Made by a program: the position numbers and the translations under genes. Positions 1-9,576 of a stretch of DNA of 64,000 nucleotides are shown in pieces (position 1 is the stretch's first letter; the number at the start of each line of letters is the position of its first letter). The stretch comes from an uncultured Nocardioides sp. GTDB taxonomy: Bacteria > Actinomycetota > Actinomycetes > Propionibacteriales > Nocardioidaceae. The DNA is taken from contig CADCUM010000094.1 in the NCBI GenBank assembly GCA_902805885.1, forward strand, positions 17,919 to 81,918, read 5' to 3'. The notes under the pieces are model-generated. The model made no database searches. It was not told the DNA's origin and worked only from the letters and a program-made list of their open reading frames with translations.

Positions 1-11
1 AGGTCCCGCCG

Positions 12-581
12 ATGACTGAGACCCCCAACCCCAACATCGTGGACACCGACTCCCTGACCGGTGAGATGCACCCGATCCGCCGGGTCGTCATGGCCCTCGG
101 CTCCAACCTGGGGGAGCGGTTCACCGCGCTCCAGGGCGCCGTCGACGCGCTGGCGGACACCCCCGACGTCTTCCTCACCGGTGTCTCCCCGGTCTACGAG
201 ACCGAGCCCGTCGACTGCCCGGAGGGATCGCGCTCCTACCTCAACGCCGTCGTGCTGGCGGACACCACGCTCCCGGCCCGGCGGCTCCTCGAGCGCGCGC
301 TGGCGATCGAGGACGCCTTCGACCGGCAGCGCAGCGACGTCCCCAACGCTCCCCGGACCCTCGACGTCGACCTGATCGTGGTGGGCGACCGCCGCTCCGA
401 CGAGGACTTCATGCGCCTGCCGCACCCGCGGGCCCACGAGCGGGCGTTCGTCCTGCAGCCGTGGTACGACCTCGAGCCGGACGCCGTCTTCCCGGGACGC
501 GGCCCCGTCGCCGACCTGCTCGCCGCCGCCCACGGCGCCATCATCAAGCGGCGCGAGGACCTCGTTCTCGACGCCGGTTGA
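12..581 (+). CDS. folK: 2-amino-4-hydroxy-6-hydroxymethyldihydropteridine diphosphokinase
   Basis: MALGSNLGERFTALQGAVDAL and RTLDVDLIVVGDR...LPHPRAHERAFVLQPW HPPK motifs; start of conserved fol/pan neighbourhood. Confidence 0.95.
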   Translation: MTETPNPNIVDTDSLTGEMHPIRRVVMALGSNLGERFTALQGAVDALADTPDVFLTGVSPVYETEPVDCPEGSRSYLNAVVLADTTLPARRLLERALAIEDAFDRQRSDVPNAPRTLDVDLIVVGDRRSDEDFMRLPHPRAHERAFVLQPWYDLEPDAVFPGRGPVADLLAAAHGAIIKRREDLVLDAG

Positions 582-591
582 GCGACCCGCG

Positions 592-1071
592 TTGAGCGAG
601 GAGGATCCGGAGCCGACCGGGACGCTGCGACCGATCAGCGGCCGCGCCCTGGCGCTGGCCGCGGTGCTCGGCCTGGCGTCGGGTCGGGCCCTGCACCCGG
701 TCGTGGAGGGGCTGACCGGTGAGGCGCCGGCGGTCTCCTGGGCGCAGCCCCTCACGCTGTTCCTGGCCGCCGCCATCATGGGTTTCCTGGCCTGGCAGAC
801 CTGGCGCACGGTGCAGGTCGAGGGCCGGCGGCTCGAGGTGCACCACGCCGTCAACCGGCTCGTCCTCGCCCGCGCCTGCGCGCTGGCGGGCGCGCTCGTG
901 GCGGGGGCGTACGCCGGACTCGCGGTCGGCTGGCTCGGCGACGCCGCCGCTCCGGCTGAGAAGTGGCTGATGCGGTCGGTCCTCGCCGCCGTCGGTGCGC
1001 TGGGCGTGATGCTGGGCTCGCTCGCCCTCGAGCGAGCGTGTCGCACGCCCGGAGGCCAGGAGCGCCCCTAG
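592..1071 (+). CDS. DUF3180-type membrane protein
   Basis: Position directly after folK, about four hydrophobic segments, size typical of DUF3180. Confidence 0.75.
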   Translation: MSEEDPEPTGTLRPISGRALALAAVLGLASGRALHPVVEGLTGEAPAVSWAQPLTLFLAAAIMGFLAWQTWRTVQVEGRRLEVHHAVNRLVLARACALAGALVAGAYAGLAVGWLGDAAAPAEKWLMRSVLAAVGALGVMLGSLALERACRTPGGQERP

Positions 1072-1081
1072 TCTGGCGCCC

Positions 1082-1690
1082 ATGCCTTCCCTCCTGCCCC
1101 AGCAGTCACAGCAGTCCCGCGTGGCCGCGCGGCGGCGCCAGCGCAGCACGCGGCTCACCGTGGCCGTTGCCCTGCTGGCGGGGGCCGCCGTGCTCGTGGT
1201 GGCGGCCATCGCCTCCGGCTCCGTCACCCTGGTGACGCTCGCGGCCGTGGCCGCCCTGGTCCTCGGCGCGGCCGCGACCCGCATCACCCACTCCGAGCTG
1301 ATGGCCACCCGTCGCACCGCCGCCCGGGACCGGGCCGTGCAGGCGCAGGAGTACCGCGCCCTCACGGAGCGTCGTACGGCCGAGTCCGCCGCGTTCGCCG
1401 CGGACATGCGCCGCAAGATCGCCGACCGCGGGGAGGCGATCGACGCCCTCGAGCGCGCCCTGTCCGGGGCTCAGAAGCGCGTGGTGGAGCAGACCCGCAA
1501 GCTCAACGACGAGGCGCGCCGCGCGACGATGGCCGAGCACGGCCGCGACGAGGCCGAGGGACGCGCCGCCGAGGCGATCGTGCGCCTCGCCGAGCTCGAG
1601 GCCGAGCTCGACGTGGCCCGGGCCGACCTGGAGTCCACGCGCACCCAGCTCGTCGCCCTCAAGCAGGCCCGGGAGACCCGCTCCGCCTGA
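1082..1690 (+). CDS. Membrane-anchored coiled-coil hypothetical protein
   Basis: Two N-terminal TM segments then long Glu/Arg/Ala helix; TAGTCT -10 seven nt before ATG. Confidence 0.7.
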   Translation: MPSLLPQQSQQSRVAARRRQRSTRLTVAVALLAGAAVLVVAAIASGSVTLVTLAAVAALVLGAAATRITHSELMATRRTAARDRAVQAQEYRALTERRTAESAAFAADMRRKIADRGEAIDALERALSGAQKRVVEQTRKLNDEARRATMAEHGRDEAEGRAAEAIVRLAELEAELDVARADLESTRTQLVALKQARETRSA

Positions 1691-1722
1691 GGGTCGTCCG
1701 GTCTGGGGAAGAATGCTCCGGT

Positions 1723-2805
1723 GTGATCCCCGAGGACAACCGCTTCGCACGCGATCCTGCTGCGCTCCTTCCCCCTGGCACCGGTCTGCCCGCCGGCTGG
1801 AGCGTCGAGACCCCCGACGGGACCGACGCCGCCACGGTGCGCCGCCTCGCCGAGCTGCTCCGCCGCCACGAGCGGGCCGGTCGGGGCTGGGCCACCTCGG
1901 GCGAGGACGAGGTGCTGGTCGAGGTGTCCGAGCGAGGGCTCCTCATGCGCGAGAACGTCGTGGTGCGCGACCCCGCCGGGGTCGTCCAGGCGTGGGGCAG
2001 CGTGCACGACCGTGCCGGTGGCCGCATGCTGCTGGTGCACGTCGTGGGCCGCGATCTCGACGAGGACGACGCCCGGCGGTGCTCCGACGTGCTCCTCGCG
2101 TGGGCCGAGGGGCAGGCCAGGGCCGTGGGTGCCGCCCGTGGACTGCCGGTCCAGCAGATCGACACCGGTGCCTTCGCCGAGGACGTGCGCCAGCACGCCT
2201 GGCTCGCGCAGGCCGGCTTCGCCAAGGTCCGCACGTGGTGGCAGATGAGCCGCTCGGTGGAGGCCGAGGAGGCCGAGCTCGTCCCCGACCAGGCGCGGTG
2301 GGAGCGCGGCGGCGTGGTCTTCCGCGTGGTGGAGCGGGGGGACGACGGGATGCCCGACGAGGGCGACCTCCGGGCGGTGCACGACGTGCTGGAGGGCGCG
2401 TTCACCGGCCACTTCAACTCGACCGAGGAGACCTTCCAGGAGTTCATCCACCGGCTGCGGGAGGACCCCGGGCACCGGTGGGACCACTGGTGGCTCGCGG
2501 AGGTCACGGACGGCGCCGAGCCGGTCGCGGTGGGGGCGCTGGTCGGGTCCGTGAGCGAGTCGAGCTCCGGTCCGGACTGGTCCTACGTCTCCTACCTCGG
2601 CGTCCTCGAGTCCGCGCGGGGACGCGGCGTCGCCAAGGGGCTGCTGCACACGATCATCGCGGACGCGGCGGCACGCGGTCGCGACCGCGTGGGCCTCGAG
2701 GTGGACGCCGACTCGCCGACGGGGGCGGAGGGCCTCTACGTCGCGATGGGCTGGGGGACGAAGTACGTCACCGAGTCCTGGCACCGCGACGTCCCGGTCG
2801 GCTGA
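1723..2805 (+). CDS. GNAT family N-acetyltransferase (two-domain)
   Basis: C-terminal SYLGVLESARGRGVAKGLLHTIIADAAARGRDRVGLEVDADSPTGAEGLYVAMGW acetyl-CoA binding motif. Confidence 0.85.
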   Translation: MIPEDNRFARDPAALLPPGTGLPAGWSVETPDGTDAATVRRLAELLRRHERAGRGWATSGEDEVLVEVSERGLLMRENVVVRDPAGVVQAWGSVHDRAGGRMLLVHVVGRDLDEDDARRCSDVLLAWAEGQARAVGAARGLPVQQIDTGAFAEDVRQHAWLAQAGFAKVRTWWQMSRSVEAEEAELVPDQARWERGGVVFRVVERGDDGMPDEGDLRAVHDVLEGAFTGHFNSTEETFQEFIHRLREDPGHRWDHWWLAEVTDGAEPVAVGALVGSVSESSSGPDWSYVSYLGVLESARGRGVAKGLLHTIIADAAARGRDRVGLEVDADSPTGAEGLYVAMGWGTKYVTESWHRDVPVG

Positions 2806-3846
2806 TCAGCGCAGCGAGGCTCGCAGTGCCCGGTGGACCCCCGCGGGGGTGAGCACGCCGACGAACTGCGCCCCGCGGCGTACGCCGACCATCGGCTTGT
2901 CGTCGCGCAGCATCGTCGCCAGGGCCTCCTCGAGCGAGGAGTCCAGGTCGACCGCCGCGCCGAGGTCGCCGGTGGAGACGCCGTCGAGGGGCTCGAGGTC
3001 CTCCTCGCGCAACCGGGTCACCGTCAGCCGCCGTAGGCCGCCCGAGCCGACGAAGTCGGCCACCGTCTCGTCGGCGGGCCGTGCGAGCAGCTCGGCCGGG
3101 GTGGCGTACTGCGCGAGCCGCCCGCCGGTCTCGAAGACGGCGACGCGGTCCCCCATCCGGATCGCCTCGTCGATGTCGTGGGTCACCAGCACGACCGTCT
3201 TGCCGAGCTCGGCCTGGAGCCGCCGGAACTCGTCCTGGAGCCGGCCGCGCACGACGGGGTCGACCGCGCCGAAGGGCTCGTCCATCAGCAGCACCGGCGG
3301 GTTCGCAGCGAGGGCGCGCGCCACGCCGACGCGCTGGCGCTGTCCGCCGGAGAGCTCGTGGGGGTAGCGACGGGCGTACTGCTCCGGGGCGAGCCCGACG
3401 GTGGCGAGCAGCTCGTGGGCACGCTCGCGGGCGGTCGCCTTGGACTCGCCGTGGAGCAGCGGCACGGTCATCACGTTCTGCTCGATGCGCTGGTGGGGGA
3501 AGAGCCCGACCTGCTGGATGACGTAGCCGATGTCGCGGCGCAGCGCCACGGGGTCGGCGTCGGTGACGTCCTGGCCGTCGAGCCAGATCCGGCCGGTGGT
3601 GGGCTCGATCAGCCGGTTGATCATCTTGAGCGTCGTCGACTTGCCGCAGCCGGAGGGGCCGACGAGGCAGACCATCTCGCCGCGCCGCACGTCGAGATCG
3701 AGCTCGTGGACGGCGACCGTGCCGTCGGGGTAGGTCTTGCCCACGCCCTCCAGCCGGATCATCGCGTCGGTGGCCGTGCCCTCGTCCGCCCCCTGCGACG
3801 CGACAAGGGGTGAGGTCGGTCCGGTCCCGGAGGCGGTAGCGTCCAT
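2806..3846 (-). CDS. Glycine betaine/osmoprotectant ABC transporter ATP-binding protein (OpuCA/ProV-like, C-terminal CBS-like region)
   Basis: Walker A GPSGCGKST, LSGGQRQRVGVARAL signature, C-terminal CBS-like tail; adjacent permeases and binding protein. Confidence 0.92.
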   Translation of the reverse strand: MDATASGTGPTSPLVASQGADEGTATDAMIRLEGVGKTYPDGTVAVHELDLDVRRGEMVCLVGPSGCGKSTTLKMINRLIEPTTGRIWLDGQDVTDADPVALRRDIGYVIQQVGLFPHQRIEQNVMTVPLLHGESKATARERAHELLATVGLAPEQYARRYPHELSGGQRQRVGVARALAANPPVLLMDEPFGAVDPVVRGRLQDEFRRLQAELGKTVVLVTHDIDEAIRMGDRVAVFETGGRLAQYATPAELLARPADETVADFVGSGGLRRLTVTRLREEDLEPLDGVSTGDLGAAVDLDSSLEEALATMLRDDKPMVGVRRGAQFVGVLTPAGVHRALRASLR

Positions 3847-3849
3847 GCG

Positions 3850-4554
3850 GTGACCCTACTCGCGGCGGCGGTGGAGCAGCCGAGCTGCTACAGCCGCACG
3901 GTCAACGACTGGTGGTGCGGGGCCTACCTGCGCGACTACCGCACCGAGCTGGTGGACGCGACCGTCCAGCACCTGCTCATCACCGTCAGTGCGATCGGCC
4001 TGGGCCTCGCGCTGGCGTTCCCGCTGGCGCTGATGGCTCGCCGCCGTCCCAGGCTGGAGACCGGGATCGTGGGTTTCTCCACCGGGCTCTACACCGTCCC
4101 GTCCCTGGCCCTGTTCCCGCTGCTCGTGCCCTTCACCGGCATCTCCGCCACCACGGTCGTGATCGGGCTCGCGCTGTACGCCCTCACGATCCTCGTCCGC
4201 AGCATCCTGGACGGGCTGCGGTCGGTCCCCGAGGAGGTGCGCGAGTCCGCGCGCGGCCTGGGCTACAGCCGGTCCTCCCAGCTCCTGCGCATCGAGCTCC
4301 CGCTCGCGCTCCCCGTCTTCATGGCCGGGCTCCGGGTGGCCACGGTCTCGACGGTCGCGCTGACCACGGTCGGCGCCCTCGTCGCGAACGGCGGACTCGG
4401 CAACCTCATCGCCGAGGGCGTGCTCACCAACTTCAAGGCGGAGCTGCTGGCCGCCTGCGTGCTGTGCGTGCTCATCGCACTGCTGCTCGACGTCCTCCTC
4501 GTCGCGGCGCAGCGGCTGGTGACGCCGTGGACCCGGACGCAGGTGAGCCGGTGA
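3850..4554 (+). CDS. Osmoprotectant ABC transporter permease
   Basis: OpuCB-like EESARGLGYSRSSQLLRIELPLALPVFMAGLR EAA loop; GTG start. Confidence 0.9.
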   Translation: MTLLAAAVEQPSCYSRTVNDWWCGAYLRDYRTELVDATVQHLLITVSAIGLGLALAFPLALMARRRPRLETGIVGFSTGLYTVPSLALFPLLVPFTGISATTVVIGLALYALTILVRSILDGLRSVPEEVRESARGLGYSRSSQLLRIELPLALPVFMAGLRVATVSTVALTTVGALVANGGLGNLIAEGVLTNFKAELLAACVLCVLIALLLDVLLVAAQRLVTPWTRTQVSR

Positions 4555-5294
4555 GGATCTTCGGCGACGTCTGGGACTTCCTCTCCACGGGAGCCAACTG
4601 GTCCGGCCGCGGCGGGATCCTCGACTACCTCGTCCAGCAGCTGCTCCTGACCGGCACGGCGCTGCTCCTGGCGGTCCTCGTCGGACTCCCGCTCGCGCTG
4701 TGGCTGGGCCACGTCGGCCGCGGGGGCTTCCTGGCGATCAACATCTCGAACGTGGGTCGGGCGATCCCCACCTTCGCCCTGCTGGCGCTGCTCGTGACGG
4801 CCGACTGGCCGGGGGTCGCCACCTTCGGCCCCTTCGGGCGGGCCGGGATCGCCACCCTGATCGCCCTCACCCTGTTCGCCCTGCCGCCGATCATCACCAA
4901 CAGCTACGTCGCGGTCCGCGAGGTGGCGGGCGAGGTGAAGGAGGCGGCCCGCGGGATGGGCATGACGGGGTGGCAGCAGTTCCGCCGTGTCGAGCTGCCG
5001 CTGGCGCTCCCGCTCGTCGCCGGCGGCGTGCGCCTCGCGCTGGTCCAGGTGTGGGCGACGGCCACGATCGCGGCCCTGGTCGCGGGCCCGGGGCTCGGCC
5101 GGATCATCACCGACGGCTTCGCCAACAGCAACTACGGGAAGGGAATCGCAGGGGCCGTTGTTGTCGCGGTCGTGGCCATGGTGCTCGAGGTCCTCGCCGC
5201 GCTCGCGCAGCGCGCCGTCGACCCGGTGCCCCGGGCCGCCGACCCACGCACGGATGACGTACCGCTCAGAGATGCGCTGCCCACGACCACGTGA
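4551..5294 (+). CDS. Osmoprotectant ABC transporter permease
   Basis: EVKEAARGMGMTGWQQFRRVELPLALPLVAGGVR EAA loop; GTGA overlap with preceding gene (track ORF 3912-5294 trimmed). Confidence 0.9.
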   Translation: MRIFGDVWDFLSTGANWSGRGGILDYLVQQLLLTGTALLLAVLVGLPLALWLGHVGRGGFLAINISNVGRAIPTFALLALLVTADWPGVATFGPFGRAGIATLIALTLFALPPIITNSYVAVREVAGEVKEAARGMGMTGWQQFRRVELPLALPLVAGGVRLALVQVWATATIAALVAGPGLGRIITDGFANSNYGKGIAGAVVVAVVAMVLEVLAALAQRAVDPVPRAADPRTDDVPLRDALPTTT

Positions 5295-5348
5295 GCAGTG
5301 ACCGGACACGCGTGGCCACCCGGCCGCGGGACACAGAAGGTGAACGAG

Positions 5349-6302
5349 ATGCAGCTACGACGAATCGCCGCCAGTGCGCTGGCCATCAGCACGGTCCTGC
5401 TCGGCGCGGCCTGCGCGGGTGACGACCTCGCCGACGAGGGCGCGGACCCGGGCTCCGGCGCGGGGGAGGAGAAGGGCGCCGTCAAGATCTCCGGCCAGGA
5501 CTTCGGGGAGGTCCAGGTCGTCGCGTCGATGTACGAGCAGCTCCTCGACGCCGAGGGGTACGACGCCTCGGTGCAGCTCGTCGGCACCCGCGACGTCTAC
5601 ATGGCCGACGGCCAGTTCCCCGAGTCGATCCAGCTCGTGCCCGAGTACGTCGGCGGCATCGTCGACTTCCTCAACACCACCGAGAACGGCCCGGAGGCGG
5701 AGCCGCTCACCACGCCCGACGCCGACGAGTCGATCAGTGCTGCCGAGGACCTGCTGGAGGCCAAGGGCATCACCCTCCTCGACCCCTCCGCCGCGATCGA
5801 CACCAACGCCTTCTTCGTCACCCAGGAGTACTCCGAGTCCGAGGGCGTGACCAAGCTCTCCGACCTCGAGGGCAAGTCCGTCGTGGTCGCTGCGGCGGAG
5901 GACTGCGCCGACCGCACCGACTGCGGCAAGGGGCTGACGGAGGACTACGGCATCGACGTGACCGAGTTCCTGCCGCTGGGCTTCGCCTCGGCCGACGTCT
6001 TCAAGTCGGTCGCGGACGGTGAGTCCCAGCTGGGTCTCACGTCGACCACCGACGGCACCCTGGAGTCGCAGGGCATGGTGCTGCTCGAGGACGACAAGCA
6101 GATCCAGCCGGCCCAGAACCTCGTCCCGGCCGTCTCCACCGAGTGGCTCGCCGACAACGAGGACGTCGAGGACATCCTCAACGAGCTGATGGGCGCCCTC
6201 ACGACCGAGAAGCTCACCGACCTCAACGGCCAGGTCTCCGTCGACCGGGCGAAGCCCGAGGACGTGGCGAAGGAGTTCCTCGAGTCCGAGGGCCTGCTCT
6301 GA
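5349..6302 (+). CDS. Glycine betaine/osmoprotectant ABC transporter substrate-binding lipoprotein
   Basis: Lipobox VLLGAAC, OpuAC-type domain; last gene of transporter locus. Confidence 0.9.
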   Translation: MQLRRIAASALAISTVLLGAACAGDDLADEGADPGSGAGEEKGAVKISGQDFGEVQVVASMYEQLLDAEGYDASVQLVGTRDVYMADGQFPESIQLVPEYVGGIVDFLNTTENGPEAEPLTTPDADESISAAEDLLEAKGITLLDPSAAIDTNAFFVTQEYSESEGVTKLSDLEGKSVVVAAAEDCADRTDCGKGLTEDYGIDVTEFLPLGFASADVFKSVADGESQLGLTSTTDGTLESQGMVLLEDDKQIQPAQNLVPAVSTEWLADNEDVEDILNELMGALTTEKLTDLNGQVSVDRAKPEDVAKEFLESEGLL

Positions 6303-6311
6303 GCGGCCGGC

Positions 6312-7454
6312 TCAGCCGCTGACCTCGTGCGGGTGCAGGGCGAGGGCGACCGGGTCGACGGTCGCCCCGTCCAGCACCTCGCGCGGGACCTCGATGCGCC
6401 ACGCCCCGGCGGCGTCGTCCCGGACGCGCGGAGCGGGCGCTCCGTCGAGGCCGGCGACCCACTGCATCAGCCGCGTCGCGTCGGCCCGCCGGTCCTGCTC
6501 CACCAGCCAGCCGGCGAGCCGGTGCACGGGCGGCAGCCCGCTGTGGACCAGCGAGCGCCCGTTCCAGAGCTCCTGCACCCCCGTGCGCAGCAGCTCCCAC
6601 CACTCGTCGGTGCAGCCGGGCACGAGCAGGAAGTAGCGCCACAGGTCGCCGGCGAGGACCCGGTCGACGAAGACGCGCTCCACCTGCGCGGACCCGTGGT
6701 CGCGGACGGCGCCCAGGGAGGCGCGCTTGGTCGCCCAGCGGTCGCGCAGGTCCTCGGTCGTGGCTCGCGTCTGCGTGATCGACCCCTCGCGGATGCGCCA
6801 GTGGTACGTCGTCTCCGAGAGCACGTCGAACGTCCCCGACAGGAAGGCGCGCGTGGTGGTGGGCTGGTCCTCGTAGCGGGTCCCCTCGGGCCAGGTGAGG
6901 CCCGAGGCGTCCCACCAGGAGCGGCGGTAGAGCTTGTTCCAGGCGAAGACGTCCCCGAGGATCTCCGGGCGCTCCTCGACGCGCGCACCCCGCAGGGGCG
7001 GTCGGTGCAGCCTCCGCATCCAGCGCAGCTCCTCCAGGGGGCCGTCGCTGCCGCTGTCGTCCCGGCTGGGCCAGGACGCGACCGACGCCGTCGCGAAGTC
7101 CGAGCCCGACTCCTCCAGCGCCCCGACGAGCGAGGCGAGTGCCGTCGCCGGCAGCACGTCGTCGGAGTCGAGGAACGCGAGGTGGTCGCCCCGCACGTGC
7201 TGCACCCCGGTGTTGCGCGCGGCGCCGAGTCCGGCGTTGGCGGTGTGCACGACGCGGATCCGCCGGTCGCGGCGCGCCCACACCTCGGCGATCTCCCCGG
7301 AGCGGTCGACCGAGCCGTCGTCGACGACCACCGCCTCCCAGCGCGCGTGCTGCTGGGCCACCAGGGACGCGAGGCACTCGTCGATCCAGCGCTCCACGCC
7401 GTACGCCGGGACCACCACCCCGACGAGGGGGGACCGCCCGAACCACCGCTTCAT
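6312..7454 (-). CDS. Glycosyltransferase family 2
   Basis: VVVPAYGVERWIDECLASL...VVVDDGSVDRSGEIAE...FLDSDD GT-A motifs. Confidence 0.92.
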   Translation of the reverse strand: MKRWFGRSPLVGVVVPAYGVERWIDECLASLVAQQHARWEAVVVDDGSVDRSGEIAEVWARRDRRIRVVHTANAGLGAARNTGVQHVRGDHLAFLDSDDVLPATALASLVGALEESGSDFATASVASWPSRDDSGSDGPLEELRWMRRLHRPPLRGARVEERPEILGDVFAWNKLYRRSWWDASGLTWPEGTRYEDQPTTTRAFLSGTFDVLSETTYHWRIREGSITQTRATTEDLRDRWATKRASLGAVRDHGSAQVERVFVDRVLAGDLWRYFLLVPGCTDEWWELLRTGVQELWNGRSLVHSGLPPVHRLAGWLVEQDRRADATRLMQWVAGLDGAPAPRVRDDAAGAWRIEVPREVLDGATVDPVALALHPHEVSG

Positions 7455-7489
7455 GAGCGGGGACTCTAGGACAAGTAGGCTCCCCGCTT

Positions 7490-8629
7490 GTGAGTGAGCA
7501 GGGCAGCACGCCGACCCCCCGGGCCATCGACGAGTTGAATCCCGAGGGCGTCGCCCGCAAGGTCCTCCTCGTCGCCGGCGCCGGTCGCAGCGGCACGAGC
7601 ACCCTCGCGGGGATCGTCTCCCGCCTCGGGATGCACGTCCCGCTGCCGGAGGTGCCGCCGGACGAGTCCAACCCTCGCGGCTTCAGCGAGCCGCAGTGGG
7701 TCGTCGACGTCCACGACGAGTGGCTCGCCGAGTCGCTCGTGCAGGTCAGCGACGCCCGCCCGAGCGCGTGGTTCGACACCGGCCGCATCGCCAGCCGGGA
7801 GCCTGCGCGCATCCGGGTGAGCGAGTGGCTCGAGCCGCACTTCGACGTGCATCCCGAGCTGGTCGTCAAGGACCCCCGGCTGAGCTGGTTCCTCGGCCTC
7901 TGGCGGGTGGCGGCGATCCGCACCGGCGCCACGCCCGTCTTCGCGACGATGCTGCGCCCTCCGGCCGAGGTGGTCGGCTCCAAGCAGAAGTACTACGCCA
8001 ACAAGCTCGGCTCCGCCCACCTCGCCGCGAGCTGGGTCAACATGCTCCTCCACACCGAGCGCGCCACCCGTCCCGCCGAGGGCAACGGCGACGGCGGCAC
8101 CGGCCGGGTCTTCGTCCGCTACGAGGACCTGCTCACCGACTGGGTCCGTACGACGATGGCGCTGGGCCAGGCCCTCGACCTCGAGACCATCGTGCACACG
8201 CGGAGCGACCAGATCCGCGAGGTGCACCGGTTCATCGACCCGACCCTGCGCCGCGTGACCGCGACCCTCGACGACCTCGGGCTCCCGCGACGGCTCCACG
8301 AGCTCACGGGCGAGACGTGGGCGCAGCTCGACCGCCTCGCGGACGAGGGTGGGGACACGCTCGAGGTGCGCGCGACCTTCGACCAGCTGCGCCAGGCCTA
8401 CACCGACCTCTACGAGGAGTCCGAGGCGATCAGCCGGTCGAGCGGCGTGCACGCGCGCCTCCAGGGCCGCCGCCAGGCGCTCGCCGAAGCAGCCGCGCCC
8501 GCCCCCCGGTCGATCGCCGACCGCGTCCCCCACGAGGTGCGCGCCGCGATCCCGCCGACCGTGCGCCGCGGCGTGCGCAAGGCGCTGGAGCGCGGCCGCG
8601 GCGGGTCCTCGGCGCGGGACGGCCAGTGA
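7490..8629 (+). CDS. Sulfotransferase family protein
   Basis: N-terminal KVLLVAGAGRSGTSTLAGIVSRLGM PAPS 5'-phosphosulfate loop-like motif; VRYEDLL. Confidence 0.8.
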   Translation: MSEQGSTPTPRAIDELNPEGVARKVLLVAGAGRSGTSTLAGIVSRLGMHVPLPEVPPDESNPRGFSEPQWVVDVHDEWLAESLVQVSDARPSAWFDTGRIASREPARIRVSEWLEPHFDVHPELVVKDPRLSWFLGLWRVAAIRTGATPVFATMLRPPAEVVGSKQKYYANKLGSAHLAASWVNMLLHTERATRPAEGNGDGGTGRVFVRYEDLLTDWVRTTMALGQALDLETIVHTRSDQIREVHRFIDPTLRRVTATLDDLGLPRRLHELTGETWAQLDRLADEGGDTLEVRATFDQLRQAYTDLYEESEAISRSSGVHARLQGRRQALAEAAAPAPRSIADRVPHEVRAAIPPTVRRGVRKALERGRGGSSARDGQ

Positions 8630-9576
8630 CGGTCCCCGTCGGAGCCGGCCCCGGCATCACCAACATCGAGGGGCACACCGACTTCGACATCACCTGGCCC
8701 TGGCACCGCCCCGGCGGGCTGCGCCGCGGCGCGACGGCCGTGCTGCGGGTGAAGAACGAGGCGCCGGGGCTGCGCTTCGTGCTGCCGCCGCTCCTGCGCG
8801 CGTGCGACCACGTGCTCCTGGTCGACAACGGCTCCGACGACGGCACGGCCGACGAGGCGCTCCGGGTCGCAGCAGCCGCCGGGCTGGGGGAGAGGTTCAC
8901 GCTGCGCGAGTACCCCTTCTCCGTCGCGCGAGCGGGTGCGGAGCACCTGTCGGTCAACGAGCGCTCCGTGCACTCCCTGGCCTACTTCTACAACTGGTGC
9001 TTCTCCCACGTGACCACCCGCTACTCGTGGAAGTGGGACGGCGACATGGTCCTCACCACCGAGGGGGAGGTGTCCATGCACGACCTGTCGTGGCAGGTGG
9101 GGTCCGCCGACGCGGTCATCCGGTTCCCCCGTCACGGCCTCTACATCGAGTCCGAGCGCAGGGCCTACCTCGACCTCGGCCTCCGCAACATCGAGGAGTG
9201 GGGCTTCCCGATGGGCCCCGACTTCGTCTACGCCAAGGCGCCGGAGTGGGAGATCCGCACGACCCCCGACCGGATCGAGCAGTTCGCCCTCCCGCAGGGA
9301 CTGTGCGTGGAGCTGAAGTGGCTCGACGGCGACGAGTTCGCCCACTGGACCGACCCGGCGTCGTTCGCCACGTCGATCCGCAACCGCCGCAAGCGCCGCG
9401 AGTGGCTGGTCTGGAACGCCCTCCAGGAGGGCCAGGTCCCCGAGGGCGTCGTGGCGATCGAGGCCCCGGACGGCGTGCACGTGGTCGACCACGTCACCCA
9501 CGACTGGCTGCCCCGGGCGCCGCGACCGTTCGTGGTCGACGACCCCGACCACGCGAAGATCCACCTCCGCGCCTGA
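8626..9576 (+). CDS. Glycosyltransferase family 2-like protein
   Basis: AVLRVKNEAPGLRFVLPPLLRACDHVLLVDNGSDDGTADEAL; KWDGDMVL; GTGA overlap with previous stop. Confidence 0.85.
   Translation: MTVPVGAGPGITNIEGHTDFDITWPWHRPGGLRRGATAVLRVKNEAPGLRFVLPPLLRACDHVLLVDNGSDDGTADEALRVAAAAGLGERFTLREYPFSVARAGAEHLSVNERSVHSLAYFYNWCFSHVTTRYSWKWDGDMVLTTEGEVSMHDLSWQVGSADAVIRFPRHGLYIESERRAYLDLGLRNIEEWGFPMGPDFVYAKAPEWEIRTTPDRIEQFALPQGLCVELKWLDGDEFAHWTDPASFATSIRNRRKRREWLVWNALQEGQVPEGVVAIEAPDGVHVVDHVTHDWLPRAPRPFVVDDPDHAKIHLRA

Noticed and set aside
6312-9576. Novel capsule/glycan biosynthesis system (GT2, sulfotransferase, GT2)
   Set aside because: Only three genes with common families and no polymerase, flippase or export gene; too little evidence to call a system.
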